From positions 1-13,777 of the forward strand of contig CABUWA010000038.1 in the NCBI GenBank assembly GCA_902495085.1: a stretch of 13,777 bases of DNA, in the 5' to 3' direction. Position 1 is the stretch's first letter, and the number at the start of each line of letters is the position of its first letter. The stretch comes from an uncultured Collinsella sp. (GTDB lineage Bacteria; Actinomycetota; Coriobacteriia; Coriobacteriales; Coriobacteriaceae). Of the stretch, positions 7,391-13,710 are shown in pieces. Made by a program: the position numbers and the translations under genes. The notes under the pieces were generated by a model that ran no database searches, was not told the DNA's origin, and saw only the letters and a program-made list of their open reading frames with translations.

Positions 7391-7936
7391 CTACAGTCCA
7401 AAGAAATTCAGGATCTGGTCTCGGCTTACGGGCTTGTAGTCGTTGGCGTCGAGGCCCACATCGTAGCGATAAATGGGACGCTCGCGATCGCGGTTGCGTG
7501 CGTTGGTGCGGTCACCCCTGCTGTGGATATGCCCATGCAGCATAATGGCGCCACGTGCCTTGCCGTTCCAGCTGAGCATGGGGTAGTGGCTCATAACCAG
7601 ACGATGGCCCTTGGCATAGCCGGGAGCAATCTCCAGGTAATCGCGCACGTCTTCCCAAATCTGCGGTACGTCGGGATCTTCCCAGTCGCCGTCATGGTTA
7701 CCACGGATGAGCGTCACGTTCTGGCATTCGATACGCTCGCGCAGGCGCACCGCCTCCGCCAGGGGCAAATGATAGGTAAAGTCACCCAAAATATAGAGGC
7801 GGTCATCCGCAGCCACGCACTCATTGATGGCATCGATGACCTTGCGATTCATCTCCTCGACCGAGCCAAACGGCCGATCCATGTCGTGCAAGATATTCGT
7901 ATCGCCCAGGTGCAGGTCGGCGGTAAACCACATCAT
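7391..7936 (-). CDS. Calcineurin-like metallophosphoesterase
   Basis: A 181-residue protein spanning a whole small metallophosphoesterase domain. The metal-site motifs are in order: FTADLHLGD (Asp7, His9), LGDFTYH (Asp52), RGNHD (79-82), MSHYP (His117) and HGHIHS (His136, His138), with the C-terminal DVGLDANDYKPVS block seen in small stand-alone phosphoesterases of bacteria and phages. It should hydrolyse a phosphate ester or phosphodiester with two metal ions; the substrate cannot be told. The start at ATG 7934-7936 is chosen because AGGA lies eight bases upstream and the protein then begins directly at strand 1. An in-frame ATG at 7949-7951 has no ribosome site. It is the third gene after the HIRAN gene and the 59-residue gene on the same strand. 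Confidence 0.88.
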   Translation of the reverse strand: MMWFTADLHLGDTNILHDMDRPFGSVEEMNRKVIDAINECVAADDRLYILGDFTYHLPLAEAVRLRERIECQNVTLIRGNHDGDWEDPDVPQIWEDVRDYLEIAPGYAKGHRLVMSHYPMLSWNGKARGAIMLHGHIHSRGDRTNARNRDRERPIYRYDVGLDANDYKPVSRDQILNFFGL

Positions 7937-8002
7937 CGTCTCTGTCCTCATTTCGCAACGTGTTCAACTCGTGCTAAGTATACAGACGCAGCGATGTGGC
8001 GG

Positions 8003-8182
8003 TTATCCAAAGAGCCCGCCGAACAGTCCGCGGCGGCGTTTGTCTTTCTTTTTCGACGCATCACTCTGGGCGTTCTTGCCCTGCCGCTTCTTACGATCCT
8101 GCTCCAACTCATCGTCATCGAGTAGCAGATCCCACTCAAACGGATCGTCTGTCAGATCGAACAGATCATCGTTATCAAACAT
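8003..8182 (-). CDS. 59-residue hypothetical protein, acidic N-terminus and basic C-terminus
   Basis: A short reading frame below usual length cut-offs. The ATG (8180-8182) is preceded by a very good GGGAGG site (8187-8192) and the frame ends at TAA 8003-8005. The protein has a strongly acidic first half (MFDNDDLFDLTDDPFEW, then LLLDDDE), a Lys/Arg-rich second half (DASKKKDKRRR) and a hydrophobic tail GLFGGLFG. There is no signal peptide and no Cys. It sits 18 bases after the HIRAN stop and 66 bases before the phosphoesterase start, so it is probably co-transcribed with both. I do not recognise a family. The charge split could suit binding to nucleic acid or to a partner, but that is inference. 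Confidence 0.7.
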   Translation of the reverse strand: MFDNDDLFDLTDDPFEWDLLLDDDELEQDRKKRQGKNAQSDASKKKDKRRRGLFGGLFG

Positions 8183-8200
8183 GGCCGCCTCCCTTACCGA

Positions 8201-8527
8201 TTAGCGAGCATCCACCACGTAGAGTCCAACGCGCACCTGATGCCACGGGCTGCGTTCGGGAGCAACCTGTTGCACGCGGGCCTCAAATACGTCCTCGTGG
8301 CCGTAATACATCATCAAGGACAGCGGGCCGACCTCGTTTCCCGGAACATACCCAAGCTTGGTGTTGCCGTAATAGATCGCAACCGCCTCGGGGTCATGGG
8401 GATTATCGCGCTCGGCACACAGCGTCAGCTTATCGCCGACCTTAAGATCGCCCAGGACCAAAGCGCCGTCGGCATATTGAAATCCTGCGATGTGAAACGA
8501 CAGAAGAACACGTGAAGGCTCGTACAT
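8201..8527 (-). CDS. HIRAN-domain protein
   Basis: The 108 residues are almost entirely one HIRAN domain: HIAGFQY (12-18), LKVGDKLTL (28-36), ERDNPHDPEAVAIYY (39-53) and LGYVPGNE (58-65). HIRAN domains are known from eukaryotic HLTF/Rad5, where they bind 3' single-stranded DNA ends at stalled forks. In bacteria they occur alone or fused to nucleases and helicases, mostly of unknown role. ATG at 8525-8527 follows GAGGAG (8533-8538). It is the first of three closely spaced minus-strand genes. The 123-base gap to the aldehyde dehydrogenase stop (8528-8650) shows no clear promoter or terminator, only a 10-bp palindrome ACGGGCCCGT at 8581-8590. Confidence 0.85.
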   Translation of the reverse strand: MYEPSRVLLSFHIAGFQYADGALVLGDLKVGDKLTLCAERDNPHDPEAVAIYYGNTKLGYVPGNEVGPLSLMMYYGHEDVFEARVQQVAPERSPWHQVRVGLYVVDAR

Positions 8528-8650
8528 AGCAGCTCCTCTAACAGCAGGATAAATCGGCGCTTAACCGTACTGAGAAGCTTACGGGCCCGTGCGGACACAA
8601 ATTCGCCCCACCCGCGCCTTTTCGACCGTTTGTCGCTACACCATCTGATT

Positions 8651-10030
8651 CTAATGCACAAACATGCGCACGAACTTGTGCTTCCAGCTTGCGTAAGGAG
8701 CATAGCGGAATGGCACGTCCAACCACGTTGCCTTGTTCACGATGCTCTTCTTGTGGCTAAACGTATCGAAGCTCTCGTGTCCATGGTACTGCCCCATACC
8801 GCTCGCGCCCATGCCGCCAAAGCCCATATGGCTCGTAGCCAAGTGCATGATCGTGTCGTTGACACAGCCGCCGCCAAAGGGCACGTAACGCACAAAGCGC
8901 TGCTGAACTGCGCGATCCTGGCTAAAGATATACAGAGCCAGCGGCGTCGGACGATCTGTAATAAACGTCTCGGCCTCGTCTAGGCTCTCAAACGTCAGCA
9001 CCGGCAAAATGGGGCCGAAGATCTCCTCCTGCATCACGGCGTCATCGGGGGTCACGCCGTCCAAAATCGTCGGCTCGATCTTGAGCGACGACTCGCGCGC
9101 CGTGCCTCCAAGCACAACCTTATCGGGGTCGATCAGCCCGCGTACGCGCGCAAAATGCTTGGCGTTGACGATATGCCCGTAATCCTCGTTATCGAGCGGA
9201 TGCTCGCCAAACATACGGCGGGCCTCCTCCTTGATAAGGTCCAGCAGCTCGTCGTGCACGCGCGCATCGACCAGCAGGTAGTCGGGCGCTACACAGGTTT
9301 GCCCCACGTTGAGCCATTTACCAAAGGCGATACGCCGCGCCGCGACCTTCAGGTTTGCCGTCGCATCCACGATGCAGGGACTCTTTCCGCCCAGCTCAAG
9401 CGTCACGGGCGTAAGGTTTTTACTTGCACGCTCCATGACGAGCTTGCCGACCGGAACGCTACCGGTAAAGAAGATCTTGTCCCAGTGCTCATCGAGCAGC
9501 GCTTCGTTCTCGGCGCGCCCGCCCTCGACAACCGTCACCAGGCGCGAATCAAATGCCTCTTCACAGATTTGCTTGAGCACCGCGCTCGATGCCGGAGCAT
9601 ATGCGCTCGGCTTGATGACCACGGTATTGCCCGCGGCAAGGGCGCCGGCGAGTGGCTCGAGCGTCAGCAAAAACGGGTAGTTCCACGGAGCCATGATGAG
9701 TGTGACGCCATAGGGCACGGCCTGCGTCTTGCACACACTCACGGCGTTGGCGAGGTCACACGGACGCAGACGCGGGCGACTCCATCGAGCCACATGCGCA
9801 ATCTGATGTCGAATCTCGGAAAGCGACGTGCCGATCTCGCACATATAGGCCTCGTCATGCGACTTTCCCAAATCGGTCTTGAGCGCATGGGCGATATCGG
9901 CCTCGTGGGCCCGTACCGCATCGCGTAAACTCACGAGCGCACGACGCCGAGCATCGACATCAAACGTGGCGTGCGTCTTAAAGTAGGTGCGCTGATCGCC
10001 GACGATGCGCGCAATTTCCTCGGTGTTCAT
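8651..10030 (-). CDS. Aldehyde dehydrogenase, class 3-like (NAD(P)-dependent)
   Basis: At 459 residues it has the length of the ALDH3 group, shorter than the ~500-residue classes. It carries APWNYP (114-119, catalytic Asn116), VIKPS (138-142), the nucleotide-fold TGSVPVGK (189-196), the general base Glu212 in LELGGKSP, the nucleophile Cys246 in GQTCVAPDY, and EEIFGP (335-340). All catalytic residues are present. It should oxidise an aldehyde to the acid, or run in concert with the alcohol dehydrogenase encoded just upstream. The ATG (10028-10030) has GGAGG at 10036-10040, which touches the stop codon of that gene, so translation of the two is probably coupled. The natural substrate is not shown by the sequence. 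Confidence 0.93.
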   Translation of the reverse strand: MNTEEIARIVGDQRTYFKTHATFDVDARRRALVSLRDAVRAHEADIAHALKTDLGKSHDEAYMCEIGTSLSEIRHQIAHVARWSRPRLRPCDLANAVSVCKTQAVPYGVTLIMAPWNYPFLLTLEPLAGALAAGNTVVIKPSAYAPASSAVLKQICEEAFDSRLVTVVEGGRAENEALLDEHWDKIFFTGSVPVGKLVMERASKNLTPVTLELGGKSPCIVDATANLKVAARRIAFGKWLNVGQTCVAPDYLLVDARVHDELLDLIKEEARRMFGEHPLDNEDYGHIVNAKHFARVRGLIDPDKVVLGGTARESSLKIEPTILDGVTPDDAVMQEEIFGPILPVLTFESLDEAETFITDRPTPLALYIFSQDRAVQQRFVRYVPFGGGCVNDTIMHLATSHMGFGGMGASGMGQYHGHESFDTFSHKKSIVNKATWLDVPFRYAPYASWKHKFVRMFVH

Positions 10031-10039
10031 GGCAACCTC

Positions 10040-11260
10040 CTAGTTCTCGTCCTCAAACATACCACCCGCGACGACCTCGTACATACGCTCGAGCTCCAAA
10101 CGGTCCATCAAAAGTGGAACGGGGTATAGCGGATTGGCCTCGGCATCGGCATGGGCCGCCATTTGCGGAATATCGGAGCGGCGAATACCCGAGACATATT
10201 TGGGGATTCCCAGGGCCTCGTTCATGCGGTCGACCCAATCGATAAAGGCCTCGGCCGCAAGACTGTCCTGCGCGGTAGCCGGCGCAATGCCCGCCATGCG
10301 AGCCAGATCGGCAAGCTTGGGGGCGGCGGCGTCACCATAGGCGCGAAGCATATGCGGCAGGATGATAGCGTTGGCCAAGCCGTGCGGAATCCCGTAACGC
10401 CCACCCAAGCTGTGTGCGATGGCGTGAACGTATCCAACATAGGAGCGGGTAAACGCAACGCCCGCCTTATACGCCGCCGAAAGCATATTGCGACGCGCAC
10501 GCATGTCGTCGCCATGCTCATAGGCCTCGAGCAAATTGTCGTGGATGAGCTGCACCGCCTGTCGCGCCATCTTACGCGTATAGGGCGTGGTGCTTCGCCC
10601 GATAAAGGCCTCGACGGCATGCGTCAGGGCGTCCATACCCGTCTGCCCCGTAATGGAGGCGGGCAGACCGCGCGTAAACTCGGGGTCGTGCACCGCAAAG
10701 CGCGGGATAAGCACAAAGTCGTTAATGGGGTACTTGTAGTGCGTCTCGTCATCGGTGATAACCGCCGCGAGCGTGACCTCGCTTCCCGTGCCTGCCGTAG
10801 TGGGAACGGCGATAAGCAGCGGCAGGCGACGATGAATCCGCAGCAGGCCGCGCATCTTGTTGATGGGCTTGCTTGGCTGCGTGATGCGTGCACCCACGCC
10901 CTTGGCGCAGTCCATGGCCGATCCTCCGCCAAAACCGATAATGGCCTGGCAGGCGCTCTCTCGATACAGGGACGCTGCCTCCTCCACATTCGAGACCGTG
11001 GGGTTCGCACGCGTTTCGGCATAGACCGCAACGCCAACCCCCTGAGCCGTAAGCGCACGCTCGAGTGATGCCGTGAGCCCCAAACGTGCAATACCAGGGT
11101 CCGTCACGATAAGGACCTTCTGGATCGAGCGCTTTTGAAGCACCGCGGGCACATCCTCGGCATGCTCCAAAATGCGCGGCTCGGTATAGGGCAGGATCGG
11201 CAATGCAATGCGAAAAACCGTCTGATATGTTCGGCACCAGGCACGACGGGCTAGATGCAT
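10040..11260 (-). CDS. Iron-containing (group III) alcohol dehydrogenase
   Basis: 406 residues of the Fe-ADH family. The NAD-binding GGGSAMDCAK (111-120) and PTTAGTGSEVT (153-163) are intact. The metal ligands expected by comparison with FucO are Asp210 and His214 (GMDALTHA), His279 (VHAIAHSLGG, with His283 also conserved) and His293 (PHGLANA). It interconverts an alcohol and an aldehyde with NAD(P)H, and the aldehyde could pass to the dehydrogenase encoded 9 nt downstream. The N-terminus has about 20 residues before the usual first strand. ATG at 11258-11260 follows AAGGAG (11269-11274). Expression is probably controlled through the paired palindromes upstream. The substrate is unknown; short-chain alcohols or diols are possible. 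Confidence 0.93.
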   Translation of the reverse strand: MHLARRAWCRTYQTVFRIALPILPYTEPRILEHAEDVPAVLQKRSIQKVLIVTDPGIARLGLTASLERALTAQGVGVAVYAETRANPTVSNVEEAASLYRESACQAIIGFGGGSAMDCAKGVGARITQPSKPINKMRGLLRIHRRLPLLIAVPTTAGTGSEVTLAAVITDDETHYKYPINDFVLIPRFAVHDPEFTRGLPASITGQTGMDALTHAVEAFIGRSTTPYTRKMARQAVQLIHDNLLEAYEHGDDMRARRNMLSAAYKAGVAFTRSYVGYVHAIAHSLGGRYGIPHGLANAIILPHMLRAYGDAAAPKLADLARMAGIAPATAQDSLAAEAFIDWVDRMNEALGIPKYVSGIRRSDIPQMAAHADAEANPLYPVPLLMDRLELERMYEVVAGGMFEDEN

Positions 11261-11279
11261 AAAGGAAACTCCTTCATTT

Positions 11280-11293
11280 GTTGATTGGTCAAC
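11280..11293. promoter_or_regulatory. Putative operator 1 of the alcohol/aldehyde dehydrogenase operon
   Basis: GTTGATTGGTCAAC has 5-bp inverted arms around TTGG and lies six bases beyond the ribosome site of the alcohol dehydrogenase gene, so it is probably in its 5' leader. It matches the second site (11344-11357, read on the other strand) at 12 of 14 positions. Bound here, a repressor would block elongation or initiation. Confidence 0.5.
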
Positions 11294-11343
11294 ATTTGCT
11301 CGACCGATTGTACTCAGCGGCGGTCAAAGGCGGCCTGTCAATC

Positions 11344-11357
11344 GTTAATCAATCAAC
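11344..11357. promoter_or_regulatory. Putative operator 2 of the alcohol/aldehyde dehydrogenase operon
   Basis: GTTAATCAATCAAC; its reverse complement GTTGATTGATTAAC differs from operator 1 at two of 14 bases. The spacing between the two sites is 64 bp, close to six helical turns. AT-rich sequence just upstream on the minus strand (11358-11400) is the likely promoter area, though no clear -35/-10 pair was seen. The binding protein is not encoded next to it. Confidence 0.5.
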
Positions 11358-11404
11358 ATCTTCATATCTCATAATTGTTTTATTAAAAATCATTCCTAAT
11401 AGGC

Positions 11405-11432
11405 TTCACATTTGGTTGCATTTATGGATAAT
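11405..11432 (+). promoter_or_regulatory. Promoter of the rubrerythrin gene
   Basis: TTCACA (11405-11410) and GATAAT (11427-11432) each match consensus at five of six positions with a 16-base spacer. Transcription should begin near 11439, giving a leader of about 78 bases. This is the best-matching promoter in the window and fits a highly expressed gene. Confidence 0.65.
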
Positions 11433-11451
11433 AGAACCCGTCAAGACGCAC

Positions 11452-11513
11452 GTCCGGAGAGGGCCCTTACGGGACCGGACAAGCGCCCCATCGCCATCGA
11501 TCGAAAGGATCGA
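11452..11513 (+). promoter_or_regulatory. Structured 5' leader of the rubrerythrin mRNA
   Basis: Two hairpins can form. GTCCGG (11452-11457) pairs with CCGGAC (11475-11480), with an inner CCC/GGG. TCGATC (11497-11502) pairs with GATCGA (11508-11513) around the loop GAAAG, so the Shine-Dalgarno AAAGGA (11504-11509) lies half in the loop and half in the stem. It could tune translation or mRNA stability; no known riboswitch class is recognised. Confidence 0.4.
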
Positions 11514-11516
11514 ATC

Positions 11517-12077
11517 ATGAAGTTTGTTTGCCCCGTTTGCGGTTATGTGGAAGAGTTCGACGGCGACCAGCTGCCCGAGGACTTCAAGTGCCCCCAGTGC
11601 GGCGTTCCCGGTTCTCGTTTCTTGAAGCAGGAGGAGGGTCAGCTCGAGTGGGCTGCCGAGCACGTCGTGGGCGTCGCCAAGATGGAGGGCGTCTCCGAGG
11701 ACATCGTTGCCGACCTGCGCGCCAACTTTGAGGGCGAGTGCTCTGAGGTCGGTATGTACCTGGCCATGGCTCGCGTCGCCCATCGCGAGGGCTATCCCGA
11801 GATCGGCCTGTACTGGGAGAAGGCTGCCCACGAGGAGGCCGAGCACGCCGCCAAGTTCGCTGAGCTCCTGGGCGAGGTCGTGACCGACTCCACCAAGAAG
11901 AACCTCGAGATGCGCGTTGAGGCCGAGAACGGCGCCACCGCCGGCAAGACCGATCTTGCCAAGCGTGCCAAGGCCGCCGGCCTCGATGCCATCCACGACA
12001 CCGTGCACGAGATGGCTCGCGACGAGGCCCGCCACGGCAAGGCTTTCGCCGGCCTGCTCAAGCGCTACTTCGGCTAA
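11517..12077 (+). CDS. Reverse rubrerythrin (NADH peroxidase type)
   Basis: 186 residues with the rubredoxin-like zinc/iron-binding domain first (Cys5, Cys8, Cys25, Cys28) and the ferritin-like diiron domain after it, the reverse of classical rubrerythrin. Diiron motifs are ANFEGECSEVGMYL (Glu74, Glu77), HEEAEHA (Glu107, His110), EAENG (about 136-139) and DEARHG (Glu170, His173). In clostridia such proteins reduce hydrogen peroxide with electrons from NADH through a reductase, protecting anaerobes from oxygen. The start at 11517 gives the family N-terminus and has AAAGGA before it. The frame is open upstream to 11412 but that part is leader. Codons are strongly biased to C-ending forms, fitting high expression. 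It stands alone between a clear promoter and a perfect terminator. Confidence 0.93.
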   Translation: MKFVCPVCGYVEEFDGDQLPEDFKCPQCGVPGSRFLKQEEGQLEWAAEHVVGVAKMEGVSEDIVADLRANFEGECSEVGMYLAMARVAHREGYPEIGLYWEKAAHEEAEHAAKFAELLGEVVTDSTKKNLEMRVEAENGATAGKTDLAKRAKAAGLDAIHDTVHEMARDEARHGKAFAGLLKRYFG

Positions 12078-12110
12078 GCCAATCGCCTGAGAGACATTCT
12101 CTAGCACGAT

Positions 12111-12142
12111 AAGGCCCGAACCGTATTGGTTCGGGCCTTTTT
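12111..12142. terminator. Strong intrinsic terminator shared by the rubrerythrin and pdxR genes
   Basis: AAGGCCCGAACC (12111-12122) pairs perfectly over 12 bp with GGTTCGGGCCTT (12128-12139) around the loop GTATT, followed by TTTTT (12138-12142). It ends seven bases before the stop codon of the convergent pdxR gene, which it may also serve. Confidence 0.93.
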
Positions 12143-12149
12143 CGTTGGC

Positions 12150-13565
12150 TTATTGCAGCTGTTCTTGAAGAACGATGAGCGACTGAGGGCTCAGGTCGTC
12201 GTATTGTATGAGGACGCGAGATGGAGCGTTCTTAGTCGATGCCCGATCACCCGTCCACAGGCAATCGGCGATATTGACATAGGAAATACGAGCGTCAGCG
12301 AGAGCCTTCGCGAAACCCTCCCCCGCCTTGTCCTCGGCCAGGACAACGGCACAGTAAAGGCCCGCGTCTGCATGCTCGATCGAGACCTCTCCTGCCGGAA
12401 ATACCTTCCGCACAAGCGCCATCAGGCCATCACGCGCCTCGCGAGCACGAACGCGCACGCGGTTCACATGTCGCTCGTAATCACCCGATTCCAGCAAACG
12501 CGCCAAAGCGACCTGGTCAACAGAGCTCACCGACGAGGCGTAGAAACCAAGGTTGCGCCTAAACCGCTCCATTAGCTCATCGGGCAACACCATGTACGCC
12601 AAACGCAACGCCGATGAAAGGCTCTTCGAAAACGTGTTGGTGTAGATAACCGACTGGGCGGCATCGATCGACGCGAGCGCGGGAATCGGCTTGCCGGCAA
12701 GGCGAAACTCACAATCAAAGTCATCTTCGATGAGATACCGACCTGGTCGCTCGGCGGCCCAGCTCAGAAGCGCATAGCGCCGCGCAATGCTCGTCACAAG
12801 GCCGGTCGGATACTGATGGGACGGCATCAGGTGAAGGACATCGGTCCCGCTTTTCTGCAGAATGCTCAAGTCCACGCCCTCATCATCCAACGGGATATGT
12901 CGAACTTTGCAGCCCATAGCCTGATAGATGCGCGTCAGACGCAAATAGCCCGGGTCCTCAACGGCATACACCTTGTCAGTGCCAAGCAACTGAACCAACA
13001 TGGTATCAAGCAGCTGGGCGCCCGCGCCGATAACGATATTGTTGGGGTCGACATTCATACCCCTTGTCCCGCGCAGATGGTGAGCAATTGCGCGTCGCAG
13101 CCGAGCGGTGCCCTGCGCCGGTGCGGGCGAAAAGATTTCGCGTTCGTCTTCGGATGCCAGCGTCGCCCGTAGCGCACTTTGCCAAAGCCGCGCCGCCTCC
13201 AAAGCAGAAGGAGAAAGTGCATCGAACAGCTCAACCTGTCCGTTGACATCATGCGCGCTGGGACCCACAGAAACGGCATCTCGGTCGATGCCCTCCGCAG
13301 CCGAAGCCAAAACCGGTGCATCCGGAAGCTCGCAAGCGTAGTAGCCACGACGCGGCATTGAGCAAATATAGCCCTCAGCGAGTAACTGGCTATATGCATT
13401 CTCGATGGTAATGACACTGATTCCCAGATGACTGGCAAAGGCACGCTTAGACGGAAGATGCTCCCCCGCCGCAATACGTCCAGCAACAATATCATCTCGA
13501 ATTTGCTGGTAAACATACTCATAAAGCGATGCCTCGCCACGTTTTTCCAAATTGTAGTCAAGCAT
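12150..13565 (-). CDS. pdxR: MocR-type regulator of vitamin B6 synthesis (PdxR)
   Basis: 471 residues: a GntR-type winged helix (about 10-80, with LPSKRAFASHLGISVITIENAY) joined to a fold-type I aminotransferase-like domain. The PLP lysine is expected in TFSKSLSSALRLAY (Lys314); HQYPTG (250-255) and EDDFDCEFR (280-288) are the other cofactor-pocket motifs. MocR proteins use the aminotransferase domain to sense PLP or amino compounds. The divergent neighbour is pdxS, so this is almost certainly PdxR, which activates PLP synthesis genes and represses itself. The start at ATG 13563-13565 is preferred, with AGGTGG (13573-13578) before it; an upstream in-frame TTG at 13596-13598 is less likely and would overlap the first direct repeat. 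It converges on the rubrerythrin gene. Confidence 0.9.
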   Translation of the reverse strand: MLDYNLEKRGEASLYEYVYQQIRDDIVAGRIAAGEHLPSKRAFASHLGISVITIENAYSQLLAEGYICSMPRRGYYACELPDAPVLASAAEGIDRDAVSVGPSAHDVNGQVELFDALSPSALEAARLWQSALRATLASEDEREIFSPAPAQGTARLRRAIAHHLRGTRGMNVDPNNIVIGAGAQLLDTMLVQLLGTDKVYAVEDPGYLRLTRIYQAMGCKVRHIPLDDEGVDLSILQKSGTDVLHLMPSHQYPTGLVTSIARRYALLSWAAERPGRYLIEDDFDCEFRLAGKPIPALASIDAAQSVIYTNTFSKSLSSALRLAYMVLPDELMERFRRNLGFYASSVSSVDQVALARLLESGDYERHVNRVRVRAREARDGLMALVRKVFPAGEVSIEHADAGLYCAVVLAEDKAGEGFAKALADARISYVNIADCLWTGDRASTKNAPSRVLIQYDDLSPQSLIVLQEQLQ

Positions 13566-13576
13566 GAGTTTGCCAC

Positions 13577-13586
13577 CTGACCTTAT
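13577..13586. promoter_or_regulatory. Direct repeat copy 1, probable PdxR-binding half-site
   Basis: CTGACCTTAT, identical to the copy at 13611-13620, in the same direction and 34 bp apart. MocR-family regulators generally recognise direct repeats rather than palindromes, so two exact 10-bp copies between pdxR and pdxS are good candidates. This one lies in the pdxR leader, touching its ribosome site. Confidence 0.6.
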
Positions 13587-13610
13587 CGAGCCGTTCAATC
13601 TGGTATTAGG

Positions 13611-13620
13611 CTGACCTTAT
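13611..13620. promoter_or_regulatory. Direct repeat copy 2, probable PdxR-binding half-site
   Basis: The second exact CTGACCTTAT. It lies just past the -10 box of the proposed pdxR promoter, near its transcription start, and 23 bases upstream of the -35 box of the pdxS promoter. That placement suits repression of pdxR and activation of pdxS by one protein. Confidence 0.6.
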
Positions 13621-13621
13621 T

Positions 13622-13650
13622 ATTATCTCGAAAACTGAGTATTTTGCCAT
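13622..13650 (-). promoter_or_regulatory. Promoter of pdxR
   Basis: On the minus strand ATGGCA (13645-13650, four of six matches) and GATAAT (13622-13627, five of six) are 17 bases apart. The start site would be near 13615, inside direct repeat 2. Confidence 0.5.
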
Positions 13651-13670
13651 ATCCAGCCCCCCGATAGGAT
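13644..13670 (+). promoter_or_regulatory. Promoter of pdxS
   Basis: TTGCCA (13644-13649, five of six matches) and TAGGAT (13665-13670, four of six) are separated by only 15 bases. The short spacing suggests a weak basal promoter that needs an activator, which agrees with the direct repeats just upstream. Confidence 0.45.
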
Positions 13671-13710
13671 GTTCCGTCAAGCAATGCACATGCCAACCAA
13701 GGGAGCAACC

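Noticed and set aside
7175..8125. Plus-strand frame across the phosphoesterase and small-protein genes
   Set aside because: It crosses two hairpins and overlaps motif-bearing minus-strand genes; no domain is visible.
7250..8538. Identical GAGGAGCTGCTATG leaders before the DUF2130 gene and the HIRAN gene
   Set aside because: A 14-base match built around a Shine-Dalgarno and start codon can arise from common leader usage; nothing else around it is shared.
11307..11341. TTGACA and TACAAT on the minus strand upstream of the alcohol dehydrogenase gene
   Set aside because: Both boxes match well but are 23 bases apart, too far for a normal promoter.
11412..11516. N-terminal extension of the rubrerythrin frame
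   Set aside because: It lies over the promoter -10 box and the leader hairpins, and the protein from 11517 already begins at the family's usual N-terminus.
13566..13598. TTG start giving pdxR 11 more residues
   Set aside because: ATG at 13565 has a ribosome site and the normal N-terminus; the extension would cover the first direct repeat.
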